From assembly GCF_051020975.1 (NCBI RefSeq), contig NW_027478168.1, positions 2,046,001 through 2,110,000 of the forward strand: a DNA stretch of 64,000 bases. Direction: 5' to 3'. The translations under genes and the position numbers were made by a program. The number at the start of each line of letters is the position of its first letter. Within the stretch, counting starts at the first letter, position 1. Shown here piece after piece: positions 44,048 to 57,600 of this stretch. A model generated the notes under the pieces. That model was not told the origin of the DNA and searched no databases. It saw only the letters and a list, made by a program, of their open reading frames with translations. The DNA comes from Osmia lignaria lignaria (Eukaryota; Arthropoda; Insecta; Hymenoptera; Megachilidae).

Positions 44048-45335
44048 TTGCAGATATATCTCAAGGGAAGGGGCCTGACGGACATATTTCGAGATATTTC
44101 TTCTTCTTGTTGTTCTTCTTCTGCACAGCTAAGCTGGAAGTGGCATTTGCGGCTCGCACTAGTGCAGAGTTATCTCAAAGAAAGGGGCCACGGTGTTTCT
44201 GTATCTCTATTATGTTGGTGCGGCTTCGAAACTTTTAAATATCTCGATATATCTCGAAAACTACGCTTCTGATCGAAAAATATCATAGAACATAAATTGT
44301 AGGAAACATAATTCTCTACAAAAAACGTCTCTTAACATTTTGCCATAGCTCGCTTCGTTTCCGAGATATTTGCAGATTCAGCTCAAAGGAACGGGCCTGA
44401 CGGACATATTTCGAGATACTTCTTTTTCTTGTTGTTCTTCCTCTGCACAGCTAAGCTGGAAGTGGCATTTGCAGCTCGCAATAGTGCAGAGTTATCTCAA
44501 AGAAAGGGGCCACGGTGTTTCTGTATCTCTATTATGTTGGTGCGGCTTCGGAACTTTTAAATATCTTGATATATCTCGAGAACTACGTATCTGATCAAAA
44601 AATGTCATAGAACATAAAAAGTAGGAAACTTAATTCTCTACCAAAAAGGTCTCTTAACATTTTGCCATAGCTCGCTTCGTTTCCGAGATATTTGCATATT
44701 TATCTCAAGGGAAGGGGCCTGACGGACATATTTCGAGATATTTCTTCTTCTTGTTGTTCTTCTTCTGCACAGCTAAGCTGGAAGTGGCATTTGCGGCTCG
44801 CACTAGTGCAGAGTTATCTCAAAGAAAGGGGCCACGGTGTTTCTGTATCTCTATTATGTTGGTGCGGCTTCGGAACTTTTAAATATTTCGATATATCTCG
44901 AAAACTACGCTTCTGATCAAAAAATATCATAGAGCGTAAATTGTAGGAAACATTATTCTCTACAAAAAAGGTCTCTTAACATTTTGCCATAGCTCGCTTC
45001 GTTTCCGAGATATTTGCAGATTCATCTCAAGGGAAGGGGTCTGACGGACATATTTCGAGATATTTCTTCTTCTTGTTGTTCTTCTTCTGCACAGCTAAAC
45101 TGGAAGTGGCATTTCCAGCTCGCAATAGTGCAGAGTTATCTCAAAGAAAGGGGACACGGTGTTTCTGTATCTCTATTATGTTGGTGCGGCTTCGGAACTT
45201 TTAAATATCTTGATATATCTCGAGAACTACGCATCTGATCAAAAAATATCATAGAACATAAAAAGTAGGAAACTTAATTCTCTACAAAAAAGGTCTCTTA
45301 ACATTTTGCCATAGCTCGCTTCGTTTCCGAGATAT
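44048..45335 (+). repeat. Mixed monomers with a far-recurring pair
   Basis: Units 44048 (CTTCGAAACTTTT, GATCGAAAAA), 44370 (GAACGGGCC, CGAGATACTTC, TTTTTC), 44692 (GCATATTTATC, AAATATTTCG, GAGCGTAAATTG, CATTATTC) and 45014 (GATTCATCTCAAGGG, GGGGTCTGACGG). The 44692/45014 junction resembles 3155/3477 and 63072/63394. No local period is seen. Confidence 0.82.
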
Positions 45336-47267
45336 TTGCAGATTTATCTCAAGGGAAGGGGCCTGACGGACATATTTCGAGATATTTCTTCTTCTTGTTG
45401 TTCTTCTTCTGCACAGCTAAGCTGGAAGTGGCATTTGCGGCTCGCAATAGTGCAGAGTTATCTCAAAGAAAGAGGCCACGGTGTTTCTGTACCTCTATTA
45501 TGTTGGTGCAGCTTCGGAACTTTTAAATATCTTGATATATCTCGAGAACTACGCATCTGATCAAAAAATATCATCGAACATAAAAAGTAGGAAACTTAAT
45601 TGTCTACAAAAAAGGTCTCTTAACATTTTGCCATAGCTCTCTTCGTTTCCGAGATATTTGCAGATTCAGCTCAAAGGAACTGGCCTGACGGACATATTTC
45701 GAGATATTTCTTCTTCTTGTTGTTCTTCCTCTGCACAGCTAAGCTGGAAGTGGCATTTGCAGCTCGCAATGGTGCAGAGTTATCTCAAAGAAAGGGGCCA
45801 CCGTGTTTCTGTATCTCTATTATGTTGGTGCGGCTTCGGAACTTTTAAATATCTCGATATATCTCGAAAACTACGCTTCTGATCAAAAAATATGATAGAA
45901 CATAAATTGTAGGAAATATAATTCTCTACAAAAAAGGTCTCTTAACGTTTTGCCATAGCTCGCTTCGTTTCCGAGATATTTGCAGATTTATCTCAAGGGA
46001 AGGGGTCTAACGGACATATTTCGAGATATTTCTTCTTCTTGTTGTTCTTCTTCTGCACAGCTAAACTGGAAGTGGCATTTCCAGCTCGCAATAGTGCAGA
46101 GTTATCTCAAAGAAAGGGGACACGGTGTTTCTGTATCTCTATTATGTTGGTGCGGCTTCGGAACTTTTAAATATCTTGATATATCTCGAGAACTACGCAT
46201 CTGATCAAAAAATATCATAGAACACACAAAGTAGGAAACTTAATTCTCTACAAAAAAGGTCTCTTAACATTTTGCCATAGCTCGCTTCGTTTCCGAGATA
46301 TTTGCAGATTTATCTCAAGGGAAGGGGCCTGACGGACATATTTCGAGATATTTCTTCTTCTTGTTGTTCTTCTTCTGCACAGCTGAGCTGGAAGTGGCAT
46401 TTGCAGCTCGCAATAGTGCAGAGTTATCTCAAAGAAAGAGGCCACGGTGTTTCTGTACCTCTATTATGTTGGTGCAGCTTCGGAACTTTTAAATATCTTG
46501 ATATATCTCGAGAACTACGCATCTGATCAAAAAATATCATCGAACATAAAAAGTAGGAAACTTAATTCTCTACAAAAAAGGTCTCTTAACATTTTGCCAT
46601 AGCTCTCTTCGTTTCCGAGATATTTGCAGATTCAGCTCAAAGGAACTGGCCTGACGGACATATTTCGAGATATTTCTTCTTCTTGTTGTTCTTCCTCTGC
46701 ACAGCTAAGCTGGAAGTGGCATTTGCAGCTCGCAATGGTGCAGAGTTATCTCAAAGAAAGGGGCCACCGTGTTTCTGTATCTCTATTATGTTGGTGCGGC
46801 TTCGGAACTTTTAAATATCTCGATATATCTCGAAAACTACGCTTCTGATCAAAAAATATCATAGAACATAAATTGTAGGAAACATAATTCTCTACAAAAA
46901 AGGTCTCTTAAGATTTTGCCATAGCTCGCTTCGTTTCCGAGATATTTGCAGATTTATCTCAAGGGAAGGGGCCTAACGGACATATTTCGAGATATTTCTT
47001 CTTCTTGTTGTTCTTCTTCTGCACAGCTAAACTGGAAGTGGCATTTCCAGCTCGCAATAGTGCAGAGTTATCTCAAAGAAAGGGGACACGGTGTTTTTGT
47101 ATCTCTATTATGTTGGTGCGGCTTCGGAACTTTTAAATATCTTGATATATCTTGAGAACTACGCATCTGATCAAAAAATATCACAGAACACACAAAGTAG
47201 GAAACTTAATTCTCTACAAATAAGGTCTCTTAACATTTTGCTATAGCTCGCTTCGTTTCCGAGATAT
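45336..47267 (+). repeat. 3-mer higher-order repeat, 966 bp, two copies
   Basis: Copy 1 has 45336, 45658 and 45980; copy 2 has 46302, 46624 and 46946. The shared markers are AAAGAGGCC with TGTACCTCTATT and GTGCAGCTTCGG (first), GATTCAGCTCAAAGG with GCAATGGTGC and GCCACCGTG (second), and AAACTGG with GGGGACACGG (third). The copies differ by scattered substitutions, for example GTTTTTGTATC and ATCTTGAGAAC (in-frame TGA) in 46946 only. Confidence 0.88.
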
Positions 47268-48729
47268 TTGCAGATTTATCTCAAGGGAAGGGGCCTGACG
47301 GACATATTTCGAGATATTTCTTCTTCTTGTTGTTCTTCTTCTGCACAGCTGAGCTGGAAGTGGCATTTGCAGGTCGCAATAGTGCAGAGTTATCTCAAAG
47401 AAAGGGGCCACGGTGTTTCTGTATCCCTATTATGTTGGTGCAGCTTCGGAACTTTTAAATATCTTGATATATCTCGAGAACTACGCATCTGATCAAAAAA
47501 TATCATCGAACATAAAAAGTAGGAAACTTAATTCTCTACAAAAAAGGTCTCTTAACATTTTGCCATAGCTCGCTTCGTTTCCGAGATATTTGCAGATTTA
47601 TCTCAAGGGAAGTGGCCTGACGGACATATTTCGAGATATTTCTTCTTCTTGTTGTTCTTCTTCTGCACAGCTAAGCTGGAAGTGGCATTTGCAGCTCGCA
47701 ATAGTGCAGAGTTATCCCAAAGAAAGGGGCCACGGTGTTTCTGTATCTCTATTATGTTGGTGCGGCTTCGGAACTTTTAAATATCTTGATATATCTCGAG
47801 AACTACGCATCTGATCAAAAAATATCATACTACATAAAAAGTAGGAAACTTAATTCTCTACAAGAAAGGTCGCAATAGTGCAGAGTTATCTCAAAGAAAG
47901 GGGCCACGGTGTTTCTGTATCTCTATTATGTTGGTGCAGCTTCGGAACTTTTAAATATCTTGATATATCTCGAGAACTACGCATCTGATCAAAAAATATC
48001 ATCGAACATAAAAAGTAGGAAACTTAATTCTCTACAAAAAAGGTCTCTTAACATTTTGCCATAGCTCGCTTCGTTTCCGAGATATTTGCAGATTTATCTC
48101 AAGGGAAGTGGCCTGACGGACATATTTCGAGATATTTCTTCTTCTTGTTGTTCTTCTTCTGCACAGCTAAGCTGGAAGTGGCATTTGCAGCTCGCAATAG
48201 TGCAGAGTTATCCCAAAGAAAGGGGCCACGGTGTTTCTGTATCTCTATTATGTTGGTGCGGCTTCGGAACTTTTAAATATCTTGATATATCTCGAGAACT
48301 ACGCATCTGATCAAAAAATATCATACTACATAAAAAGTAGGAAACTTAATTCTCTACAAGAAAGGTCTCTAAACATTTTGCCATAGCTCGCTTCGTTTCC
48401 GAGATATTTGCAGATTTATCTCAAGGGAAGGGGCCTGACGGACATATTTCGAGATATTTCTTAATCTTGTTGTTCTTCTTCTCCACAGCTAAGCTGGAAG
48501 TGGCATTTGCAGCTCGCAATAGTGCAGAGTTATCTCAAAGAAAGGGGCCACGGTGTTTCTGTATCTCTATTATGTTGGTGCGGCTTCGGAACTTTTAAAT
48601 ATCTCGATATATCTCGAAAACTACGCTTCTGATCAAAAAATATCATAGAACATAAAAAGTAGGAAACTTAATTCTCTACAAAAAAGGTCTCTTAACATTT
48701 TGCCATAGCTCTCTTCGTTTCCGAGATAT
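46624..48729 (+). repeat. 2106-bp higher-order repeat with truncated unit, copy 1
   Basis: Six full units plus 174 bp start at 46624, 46946, 47268, 47590 (496 bp including the partial), 48086 and 48408. The block repeats at +2106. Its first two units are also part of the 966-bp trimer, so the larger repeat was built from the trimer's second copy plus new units. 48408 carries TTTCTTAATCTTG (in-frame TAA) and TCTCCACAGC. Confidence 0.93.
47867..48045 (+). repeat. Partial monomer (174 bp) joined through AGGTC microhomology, copy 1
   Basis: Unit 47590 runs normally to ACAAGAAAGGTC (AGGTC at 47867-47871) and then jumps back to phase 108 of another unit, GGTCGCAATAGTGC. Normally AGGTC is followed here by TCTAAAC. 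The acceptor side matches units with GCAGGTCGCAATAG (such as 47268, which also shares the GTGCAGCTTCGG found after the join). AGGTC is therefore present in both parents and the crossover lies in it. The extra segment is 47872-48045, after which phase 281 is reached again. Confidence 0.93.
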
Positions 48730-50835
48730 TTGCAGATTCAGCTCAAAGGAACTGGCCTGACGGACATATTTCGAGATATTTCTTCTTCTTGTTGTTCTTC
48801 CTCTGCACAGCTAAGCTGGAAGTGGCATTTGCAGCTCGCAATGGTGCAGAGTTATCTCAAAGAAAGGGGCCACCGTGTTTCTGTATCTCTATTATGTTGG
48901 TGCGGCTTCGGAACTTTTAAATATCTCGATATATCTCGAAAACTACGCTTCTGATCAAAAAATATCATAGAACATAAATTGTAGGAAACATAATTCTCTA
49001 CAAAAAAGGTCTCTTAAGATTTTGCCATAGCTCGCTTCGTTTCCGAGATATTTGCAGATTTATCTCAAGGGAAGGGGCCTAACGGACATATTTCGAGATA
49101 TTTCTTCTTCTTGTTGTTCTTCTTCTGCACAGCTAAACTGGAAGTGGCATTTCCAGCTCGCAATAGTGCAGAGTTATCTCAAAGAAAGGGGACACGGTGT
49201 TTTTGTATCTCTATTATGTTGGTGCGGCTTCGGAACTTTTAAATATCTTGATATATCTTGAGAACTACGCATCTGATCAAAAAATATCACAGAACACACA
49301 AAGTAGGAAACTTAATTCTCTACAAATAAGGTCTCTTAACATTTTGCTATAGCTCGCTTCGTTTCCGAGATATTTGCAGATTTATCTCAAGGGAAGGGGC
49401 CTGACGGACATATTTCGAGATATTTCTTCTTCTTGTTGTTCTTCTTCTGCACAGCTGAGCTGGAAGTGGCATTTGCAGGTCGCAATAGTGCAGAGTTATC
49501 TCAAAGAAAGGGGCCACGGTGTTTCTGTATCCCTATTATGTTGGTGCAGCTTCGGAACTTTTAAATATCTTGATATATCTCGAGAACTACGCATCTGATC
49601 AAAAAATATCATCGAACATAAAAAGTAGGAAACTTAATTCTCTACAAAAAAGGTCTCTTAACATTTTGCCATAGCTCGCTTCGTTTCCGAGATATTTGCA
49701 GATTTATCTCAAGGGAAGTGGCCTGACGGACATATTTCGAGATATTTCTTCTTCTTGTTGTTCTTCTTCTGCACAGCTAAGCTGGAAGTGGCATTTGCAG
49801 CTCGCAATAGTGCAGAGTTATCCCAAAGAAAGGGGCCACGGTGTTTCTGTATCTCTATTATGTTGGTGCGGCTTCGGAACTTTTAAATATCTTGATATAT
49901 CTCGAGAACTACGCATCTGATCAAAAAATATCATACTACATAAAAAGTAGGAAACTTAATTCTCTACAAGAAAGGTCGCAATAGTGCAGAGTTATCTCAA
50001 AGAAAGGGGCCACGGTGTTTCTGTATCTCTATTATGTTGGTGCAGCTTCGGAACTTTTAAATATCTTGATATATCTCGAGAACTACGCATCTGATCAAAA
50101 AATATCATCGAACATAAAAAGTAGGAAACTTAATTCTCTACAAAAAAGGTCTCTTAACATTTTGCCATAGCTCGCTTCGTTTCCGAGATATTTGCAGATT
50201 TATCTCAAGGGAAGTGGCCTGACGGACATATTTCGAGATATTTCTTCTTCTTGTTGTTCTTCTTCTGCACAGCTAAGCTGGAAGTGGCATTTGCAGCTCG
50301 CAATAGTGCAGAGTTATCCCAAAGAAAGGGGCCACGGTGTTTCTGTATCTCTATTATGTTGGTGCGGCTTCGGAACTTTTAAATATCTTGATATATCTCG
50401 AGAACTACGCATCTGATCAAAAAATATCATACTACATAAAAAGTAGGAAACTTAATTCTCTACAAGAAAGGTCTCTAAACATTTTGCCATAGCTCGCTTC
50501 GTTTCCGAGATATTTGCAGATTTATCTCAAGGGAAGGGGCCTGACGGACATATTTCGAGATATTTCTTAATCTTGTTGTTCTTCTTCTCCACAGCTAAGC
50601 TGGAAGTGGCATTTGCAGCTCGCAATAGTGCAGAGTTATCTCAAAGAAAGGGGCCACGGTGTTTCTGTATCTCTATTATGTTGGTGCGGCTTCGGAACTT
50701 TTAAATATCTCGATATATCTCGAAAACTACGCTTCTGATCAAAAAATATCATAGAACATAAAAAGTAGGAAACTTAATTCTCTACAAAAAAGGTCTCTTA
50801 ACATTTTGCCATAGCTCGCTTCGTTTCCGAGATAT
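48730..50835 (+). repeat. 2106-bp higher-order repeat with truncated unit, copy 2
   Basis: This repeats copy 1 unit by unit (48730, 49052, 49374, 49696 with partial, 50192, 50514). The markers GCAATGGTGC with GCCACCGTG, GGGGACACGG with ATCTTGAGAAC, CTACAAATAAGG, GTTATCCCAAAG and TTTCTTAATCTTG all recur at +2106, and I noticed no clear difference by eye. Copy number in the genome may exceed the two seen here. Confidence 0.93.
49973..50151 (+). repeat. Partial monomer (174 bp), copy 2
   Basis: This is the same AGGTC junction as at 47867, found 2106 bp later (AGGTC at 49973-49977, extra segment 49978-50151). The break arose once and was then amplified within the larger repeat. Confidence 0.93.
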
Positions 50836-53800
50836 TTGCAGATTCATCTCAAGGGAAGGGGTCTGACGGACATATTTCGAGATATTTCTTCTTCTTGTTG
50901 TTCTTCTTCTGCACAGCTAAGCTCGAAGCGGCATTTGCCGCTCGCAATAGTGCAGAGTTATCTCAAAGAAAGAGGCCACGGTGTTTCTGTACCTCTATTA
51001 TGTTGGTGCAGCTTCGGAACTTTTAAATATCTTGATATATCTCGAGAACTACGCATCTGATCAAAAAATATCATCGAACATAAAAAGTAGGAAACTTAAT
51101 TCTCTACAAAAAAGGTCTCTTAACATTTTGCCATAGCTCGCTTCGTTTCCGAGATATTTGCAGATTTATCTCAAGGGAAGTGGCCTGACGGACATATTTC
51201 GAGATATTTCTTCTTCTTGTTGTTCTTCTTCTGCACAGCTAAGCTGGAAGTGGCATTTGCAGCTCGCAATAGTGCAGAGTTATCCCAAAGAAAGGGGCCA
51301 CGGTGTTTCTGTATCTCTATTATGTTGGTGCGGCATCGGAACTCTTAAATATCTTGATATATCTCGAGAACTACGCATCTGATCAAAAAATATCATACTA
51401 CATAAAAAGTAGGAAACTTAATTCTCTACAAGAAAGGTCTCTAAACATTTTGCCATAGCTCGCTTCGTTTCCGAGATATTTGCAGATTTATCTCAAGGGA
51501 AGGGGCCTAACGGACATATTTCGAGATATTTCTTCTTCTTGTTGTTCTTCTTCTGCACAGCTAAACTGGAAGTGGCATTTCCAGCTCGTAATAGTGCAGA
51601 GTTATCTCAAAGAAAGGAGCCACGGTGTTTCTATATCTCTATTATGTTGGTGCGGCTTCGGAACTTTTAAATATCTTGATATATCTCGAGAACTACGCAT
51701 CTGATCAAAAAATATCATAGAATATAAAAAGTAGGAAACTTAATTCTCTACAAAAAAGGTCTGTTAACATTTTGCCATACCTCGCTTCGTTTCCGAGATA
51801 TTTGCAGATTTATCTCAAGGGAAGGGGCCTGACGGACATATTTCGAGATATTTCTTCTTCTTGTTGTTCTTCTTCTGCACAGCTAAGCTGGAAGTGGCAT
51901 TTGCGGCTCGCACTAGTGCAGAGTTATCTCAAAGAAAGGGGCCACGGTGTTTCTGTATCTGTATTATGTTGGTGCGGCTTCGGAACTTTTAAATATCTTG
52001 ATATATCTCGAGAACTACGCATCTGATCAAAATATATCATACAAGATAAAAAGTAGGAAACTTAATTCTCTACAAAAAAGGTCTCTTAACATTTTGCCAT
52101 AGCTCGCTTCGTTTCCGAGATATTTGCAGATTTATCTCAAGGGAAGGGGCCTGACGGACATATTTCGAGATATTTCTTCTTCTTGTTGTTCTTCTTCTGC
52201 ACAGCTAAGCTGGAAGTGGCATTTGCGGCTCGCACTAGTGCAGAGTTATCTCAAAGAAAGGGGCCACGGTGTTTCTGTATCTCTATTATGTTGGTGCGGC
52301 TTCGGAACTTTTAAATATCTCGATATATCTCGACAACTACGCTTCTGATCAAAAAATATCATAGAACATAAAAAGTAGGAAACTTAATTCTCTACAAAAA
52401 AGGTCTCTTAACATTTTGCAATAGCTCGCTTCGTTTCCGAGATATTTGCAGATTTATCTCAAGGGAAGGGGCCTAACGGACATATTTCGAGATATTTCTT
52501 CTTCTTGTTGTTCTTCTTCTGCACAGCTAAACTGGAAGTGGCATTTCCAGCTCGCAATAGTGCAGAGTTATCTCAAAGAAAGGGGCCACGGTGTTTCTGT
52601 ATCTCTATTATGTTGGTGCGGCTTCGGAACTTTTAAATATCTTGATATATCTCGAGAACTACGCATCTGGTCAAAAAATATCATAGAACATGAAAAGTAG
52701 GAAACTTAATTCTCTACAAAAAAGGTCTCTTAACATTTTGCCATAGCTCTCTTCGTTTCCGAGATATTTGCAGATTTATCTCAAGGGAAGGGGCCTGACG
52801 GACATATTTCGAGATATTTCTTCTTCTTGTTGTTCTTCTTGTGCACAGCTAAGCTCGAAGCGGCATTTGCAGCTCGCAATAGTGCAGAGTTATCTCAAAG
52901 AAAGGGGCCACCGTGTTTCTGTATCTCTATTATGTTGGTGCGGCTTCGGAACTTTTAAATATCTCGATATATCTCGAAAACTACGCTTCTGATCAAAAAA
53001 TATCATAGAACATAAATTGTAGGAAACATTATTCTCTACAAAAAAGGTCTCTTAACATTTTGCCATAGCTCGCTTCGTTTCCGAGATATTTGCAGATATA
53101 TCTCAAGGGAAGGGGCCTGACGGACATATTTCGAGATATTTCTTCTTCTTGTTGTTCTTCTTCTGCACAGCTAAGCTGGAAGTGGCATTTACAGCTCGCA
53201 ATAGTGCAGAGTTATCTCAACGAAAGGGGCCACGGTGTTTCTGTATCTCTATTATGTTGGTGCGGCTTCGGAACTTTTAAATATCTTGATATATCTCGAG
53301 AACTACGCATCTCATCAAAAAATATCATAGAACCTGAAAAGTAGGAAACTTAATTCTCTACAAAAAAGGTCTCTTAACATTTTGCAATAGCTCGCTTCGT
53401 TTCCGAGATATTTGCAGATTTATCTGAAGGGAAGGGGCCTAACGGACATATTTCGAGATATTTCTTCTTCTTGTTGTTCTTCTTCTGCACAGCTAAACTG
53501 GAAGTGGCAATTCCAGCTCGCAATAGTGCAGAGTTATCTCAAAGAAAGGGGCCACGGTGTTTCTGTATCTCTATTATGTTGGTGCGGCTTCGGAACTTTT
53601 AAATATCTCGATATATCTCGAAAACTACGCTTCTGATCAAAAAATATCATAGAACATAAATTGTAGGAAACATAATTCTTTACAAAAAAGGTCTCTTAAC
53701 ATTTTGCCATAGCTCGCTTCGTTTCCGAGATATTTGCAGATTTATCTCAAGGGAAGGGGCCTGACGGACATATTTCGAGATATTTCTTCTTCTTGTTGTT

Positions 53801-54699
53801 CTTCTTCTGCACAGCTAAGCTGGAAGTGGCATTTGCGGCTCGCACTAGTGCAGAGTTATCTCAAAGAAAGTGGCCACGGTGTTTCTGTATCTCTATTATG
53901 TTGGTGCGGCTTCGGAACTTTTAAATATCTCGATATATCTCGAAAACTACGCTTCTGACCAAAAAATATCATAGAACATAAATTGTAGGAAACATAATTC
54001 TCTACAAAAAACGTATCTTAACATTTTGCCATAGCTCGCTTCGTTTCCGAGATATTTGCAGATTCAGCTCAAAGGAACGGGCCTGACGGACATATTTCGA
54101 GATACTTCTTCTTCTTGTTGTTCTTCCTCTGCACAGCTAAGCTGGAAGTGGCATTTGCGGCTCGCAATAGTGCAGAGTTATCTCAAAGAAAGGGGCCACG
54201 GTGTTTCTGTATCTCTATTATGTTGGTGCGGCTTCGGAACTTTTAAATATCTTGATATATCTCGAGAACTACGCATCTGATCAAAAAATATCATACAACA
54301 TAAAAAGAAGGAAACTTAATTCTCTACAAAAAAGGTCTCTTAACATTTTGCCATAGCTCGCTTCGTTTCCGAGATATTTGCAGATTTATCTCAAGGGAAG
54401 GGGCCTGACGGACATATTTCGAGATATTTCTTCTTCTTGTTGTTCTTCTTCTGCACAGCTAAGCTGGAAGTGGCATTTGCAGCTCGCACTAGTGCAGAGT
54501 TATCTCAAAGAAAGGGGCCACGGTGTTTCTGTATCTCTATTATGTTGGTGCGCCTTCGGAACTTTTAAATATCTTGATATATCTCGAGAATTACGCATCT
54601 GATCAAAAAATATCATAGAACCTGAAAAGTAGGAAACTTAATTCTCTACAAAAAAGGTCTCTTAACGTTTTGCCATAGCTCGCTTCGTTTCCGAGATAT
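50836..54699 (+). repeat. Mixed monomers without clear higher-order period
   Basis: Twelve units start from 50836 every 322 bp. Notable variants are GCTCGAAGCGGCATTT at 50836 and 52768, GTTATCCCAAAG with GGCATCGG at 51158 (related to 47590), and CCATACCTCGC before 51802. That last change removes the upstream in-frame TAG, so the open stretch there grows to 84 codons from 51772. Other variants are TTATCTGAAGGG at 53412, GGCAATTCC at 53412, and GAACCTGAAAAGTAGG after 53090 and 54378. Type P-like units with CCTAACGG and AAACTGG recur irregularly (51480, 52446, 53412). Confidence 0.82.
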
Positions 54700-57600
54700 T
54701 TGCAGATTTATCTGAAGGGAAGGGGCCTAACGGACATATTTCGAGATATTTCTTCTTCTTGTTGTTCTTCTTCTGCACAGCTAAACTGGAAGTGGCATTT
54801 CCAGCTCGCAATAGTGCAGAGTTATCTCAAAGAAAGGGGCCACGGTGTTTCTGTATCTCTATTATGTTGGTGCGGCTTCGGAACTTTTAAATATCTTGAT
54901 ATATCTCGAGAACTACGCATCTGATCAAAAAATATCATAGAACATAAAAAGTAGGAAACTTAATTCTCTACAAAAAAGGTCTCTTAACATTTTGCCATAG
55001 CTCGCTTCGTTTCCGAGATATTTGCAGATTTATCTCAAGGGAAGGGGCCTGACGGACATATTTCGAGATATTTCTTCTTCTTGTTGTTCTTCTTCTGCAC
55101 AGCTAAGCTGGAAGTGGCATTTGCGGCTCGCACTAGTGCAGAGTTATCTCAACGAAAGGGGCCACGGTGTTTCTGTATCTGTATTGTGTTGGTGCGGCTT
55201 CGGAACTTTTAAATATCTCGATATATCTCGAAAACTACGCTTCTGATCAAAAAATATCATAGAACATAAATTGTAGGAAGCATAATTCTCTACAAAAAAG
55301 GTCTCTTAACATTTTGCCATAGCTCGCTTCGTTTCCGAGATATTTGCACATATATCTCAAGGGAAGGGGCCTGACGGACATATTTCGAGATATTTCTTCT
55401 TCTTGTTGTTCTTCTTCTGCACAGCTAAGCTGGAAGTGGCATTTGCGGCTCGCACTAGTGCAGAGTTATCTCAACGAAAGGGGCCACGGTGTTTCTGTAT
55501 CTCTATTGTGTTGGTGCGGCTTCGGAACTTTTAAATATCTCGATATATCTCGAAAACTACGCTTCTGATCAAAAAATATCATAGAACATAAATTGTAGGA
55601 AGCATAATTCTCTACAAAAAAGGTCTCTTAACATTTTGCCATAGCTCGCTTCGTTTCCGAGATATTTGCACATATATCTCAAGGGAAGCGGCCTGACGGA
55701 CATATTTCGAGATATTTCTTCTTCTTGTTGTTCTTCTTCTGCACAGCTAAGCTGGAAGTGGCATTTGCAGCTCGCAATAGTGCAGAGTTATCTCAAAGAA
55801 AGAGGCCACGGTGTTTCTGTATCTCTATTATGTTGGTGCGGCTTCGGAACTTTTAAATATCTTGATATATCTCGAGAACTACGCGTCTGATCAAAAAATA
55901 TCATAGAACATAAAAAGTAGGAAACATAATTCTCTACAAAAACGGTCTCTTAACATTTTGCCATAGCTCGCTTCGTTTCCGAGATATTTGCAGATATATC
56001 TCAAGGGAAGGGGCCTGACGGACATATTTCGAGATATTTCTTCTTCTTGTTGTTCTTCTTCTGCACAGCTAAGCTGGAAGTAGCATTTGCGGCTCGCACT
56101 AGTGCACAGTTATCTCAAAGAAAGGGGCCACGGTGTTTCTGTATCTCTATTATGTTGGTGCGTCTTCGGAACTTTTAAATATCTCGATATATCTCGAAAA
56201 CTACGCTTCTGATCAAAAAATATCATAGAACATAAATTGTAGGAAACATAATTCTCTACAAAAAACGTCTCTTAACATTTTGCCATAGCTCGCTTCGTTT
56301 CCGAGATATTTGCAGATTCAGCTCAAAGGAACTGGCCTGACGGACATATTTCGAGATATTTCTTCTTCTTGTTGTTCTTCTTCTGCACAGCTAAACTGGA
56401 AGTGGCATTTCCAGCTCGCAATAGTGCAGAGTTATCTCAAAGAAAGGGGCCACGGTGTTTCTGTATCTCTATTATGTTGGTGCGGTTTCGGAACTTTTAA
56501 ATATCTTGATATATCTCGAGAACTACGCATCTGATCAAAAAATATCGTAGAACATAAAAAGTAGGAAACTTAATTCTCTACAAAAAAGGTCTCTTAACAT
56601 TTTGCCCTAGCTCGCTTCGTTTCCGAGATATTTGCAGATTCAGCTCAAAGGAACGGGCCTGACGGACATATTTCGAGATACTTCTTCTTCTTGTTGTTCT
56701 TCCTCTGCACAGCTAAGCTGGAAGTGGCATTTGCGGCTCTCACTAGTGCAGAGTTATCTCAAAGAAAGGGGCCACGGTGTTTCTGTATCTCTATTATGTT
56801 GGTGCGGCTTCGGAACTTTTAAATATCTCGATATATCTCGAAAACTACGCTTCTGATCAAAAAATATCATAGAACATGAAAAGTAGGAAACTTAATTCTC
56901 TACAAAAAAGGTCTCTTAACATTTTGCCATAGCTCGCTTCGTTTCCGAGATATTTGCAGATTTATCTGAAGGGAAGGGGCCCAACGGACATATTTCGAGA
57001 TATTTCTTCTTCTTGTTGTTCTTCTTCTGCACAGCTAAACTGGAAGTGGCATTTCCAGCTCGCAATAGTGCAGAGTTATCTCAAAGAAAGGGGCCACGGT
57101 GTTTCTGTATCTCTATTATGTTGGTGCGGTTTCGGAACTTTTAAATATCTTGATATATCTCGAGAACTACGCATCTGATCAAAAAATATCGTAGAACATA
57201 AAAAGTAGGAAACTTAATTCTCTACAAAAAAGGTCTCTTAACATTTTGCCCTAGCTCGCTTCGTTTCCGAGATATTTGCAGATTCAGCTCAAAGGAACGG
57301 GCCTGACGGACATATTTCGAGATACTTCTTCTTCTTGTTGTTCTTCCTCTGCACAGCTAAGCTGGAAGTGGCATTTGCGGCTCTCACTAGTGCAGAGTTA
57401 TCTCAAAGAAAGGGGCCACGGTGTTTCTGTATCTCTATTATGTTGGTGCGGCTTCGGAACTTTTAAATATCTCGATATATCTCGAAAACTACGCTTCTGA
57501 TCAAAAAATATCATAGAACATAAATTGTAGGAAGCATAATTCTCTACAAAAAAGGTCTCTTAACATTTTGCCATAGCTCGCTTCGTTTCCGAGATATTTG

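Noticed and set aside
47872..48045. A foreign 174-bp insertion
   Set aside because: It is ordinary satellite sequence, phase 108-281 of a unit like 47268, joined at AGGTC.
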